Assembly: GCA_013001805.1 (NCBI GenBank)
Contig: JABDLW010000832.1
Coordinates: 1 to 7,106, forward strand
Direction of reading: 5' to 3'
Source of the DNA: Saprospiraceae bacterium
Lineage (GTDB): Bacteria; Bacteroidota; Bacteroidia; Chitinophagales; Saprospiraceae
DNA length: 7,106 nucleotides
Shown here in pieces: positions 6,152 through 7,106 of the stretch. Each line of letters begins with the position of its first letter. Within the stretch, counting starts at the first letter, position 1. The notes under the pieces were generated by a model. That model saw nothing but the letters and a program-made list of their open reading frames with translations. It was not told where the DNA came from and searched no databases. Both the position numbers and the translations under genes were made by a program.

Positions 6152-7106
6152 ATGGCGAAGAAAGGAAAAGTTAAAAAGATTAAGCCGTCGAAGAAACCAC
6201 GGATCTCAGCAGCTTGGATTTATGTCATACTCTTGGTTTTTGCTGTCGGTATTTATGCGAACACTTTGGGACATGACTATGTGCTTGATGATGCTATACT
6301 GATCACCGAAAATGCATACACTAAAAAAGGAGTTGCAGGATTAAAGGATATTTTTTCGCATGATACATTCCACGGTTTTTTTCAAAAGGAAGGGAAGGAT
6401 CAACTGGTCACTGGTGGACGTTACCGGCCATTGTCACAAGCTATCTTCGCCGTATACTACAGTCTATTTGGTCTAAATCCCCTCGTGGGTCATCTGTCAA
6501 ACATTTTGCTGTATGCTTTGCTGGTTTGCAGTTTGTTCTTTGTCATTAGACATTTTACAAGCATCAGTTTTCCGTTGGGGATGAGCCAGCATTTTGCTGC
6601 AGTGGCTGCTTTGCTATTTGCGGCACATCCTGTACACACCGAGGTTGTCGCTAATATAAAAGGGCTGGATGAAATCCTTGTTCTTTTATTTGGCATCTGG
6701 AGTCTGTACTTTGCCCACCTGTCTATGAGCAGAAAGAACGTAAGGGCTTCGATTGCTTCGGGTATTTTATTTTTTCTGGCTCTCTTGTCTAAGGAAAATG
6801 CCTTGGCTTTCCTGGGAGTGATACCATTGACGCTATTCATGTTCACTTAAAGCTCTCCTCGCGATATCATAAAAGCCAGCCTTATACCATTGATCGCCGT
6901 GGCCCTCTACTTGTTTATTCGATATCAGGTTCTGGGCCTTGGATTAGCTCGTGACTTACCGTTGGAACTCATGAATAATCCTTTTCTGAAATTTGAAAAT
7001 GGTCAATATCTTCCCATGTCTGGGAGTGAAAAATATCCCTTGGTAATTTATGGGCTCTTTAAATTCATTCAACTACTATTTTTCCCCCACCCACTCACCC
7101 ATGACT
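6152..7106 (+). pseudogene. TMTC-like GT-C membrane glycosyltransferase gene interrupted by an in-frame stop; 3' end outside the window
   Basis: The frame encodes 232 residues, stops at TAA 6848-6850, then continues open in the same frame for 85 more codons to the window end. The N-terminus is a lysine-rich cytoplasmic tail followed by a membrane helix (about 21-38) and a luminal loop with the acidic pair D46-D47 (YVLDDAILITEN), the expected catalytic site of GT-C enzymes that use lipid-linked sugars. Further family features are RYRPLSQAIF (90-99), HPVHTEVVANIKGLDEIL (159-176) and LLSKENAL (211-218). After the stop the sequence still looks like the family: a membrane helix (IPLIAVALYLFIRY) and FFPHPLTHD at the very end, as in TMTC-type proteins. 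Bacteroidota relatives usually carry C-terminal TPR repeats, which would lie beyond the window. One TAA could be a real nonsense mutation or a sequencing error; a 232-residue product would lack most of the enzyme. Confidence 0.78.

Noticed and set aside
1..7106. CRISPR array, tRNA, rRNA, insertion sequence or phage genes
   Set aside because: No regular long repeats, cloverleaf sequences, transposase motifs or terminal inverted repeats were seen by eye on either strand.

Overview
The window comes from a Bacteroidota bacterium, probably a marine or sludge type close to the Saprospiria or Cytophagia; the class is a guess. The evidence is a GLPGLI-family protein, a secreted protein with a carboxypeptidase-D-like regulatory domain typical of Bacteroidota outer-membrane beta-barrels, Bacteroidota-type -7 promoter elements (TAnnTTTG), and few Shine-Dalgarno sequences. 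It looks like ordinary chromosome: no mobile element, CRISPR array, tRNA or rRNA was seen.

Layout. (1) Bases 1-1000, minus strand: a GLPGLI-family secreted protein followed 21 nt later by the 5' end of an outer-membrane-type protein that runs off the left edge. The second gene (start at 241) is open at the window edge and easy to miss. (2) Bases 1001-1126: a divergent control region with four GTTAAT-like units spaced 10, 11 and 10 bp, lying between two outward-facing TAnnTTTG elements. (3) Bases 1127-3218, plus strand: a sensor histidine kinase and an OmpR-family response regulator, overlapping by 8 nt. (4) Bases 3221-4873, minus strand: an MscS-type mechanosensitive channel with a signal peptide and a periplasmic N-terminal domain, convergent with the regulator across only 2 bp. 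(5) Bases 4874-5079: a divergent intergenic region with a well-formed promoter for the channel gene. (6) Bases 5080-6120, plus strand: trhO, a rhodanese-type tRNA uridine-34 hydroxylase. (7) Bases 6152-7106, plus strand: a GT-C/TMTC-like membrane glycosyltransferase whose frame is interrupted by one TAA at 6848-6850 and then stays open, with family-like sequence, to the window end.

How the parts may work together. The two-component system, the GLPGLI protein and the outer-membrane-type protein share one control region and probably form an envelope-sensing module: the kinase senses a periplasmic signal, and the regulator binds the phased repeats to control its own operon and the divergent envelope operon. 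This is inference from arrangement. The channel, trhO and glycosyltransferase look like neighbouring genes rather than part of that module.

The observations most worth checking are the helically phased repeat array, the very short or absent 5' leaders implied by promoter elements sitting 5-7 nt before start codons, and the in-frame stop in the glycosyltransferase.
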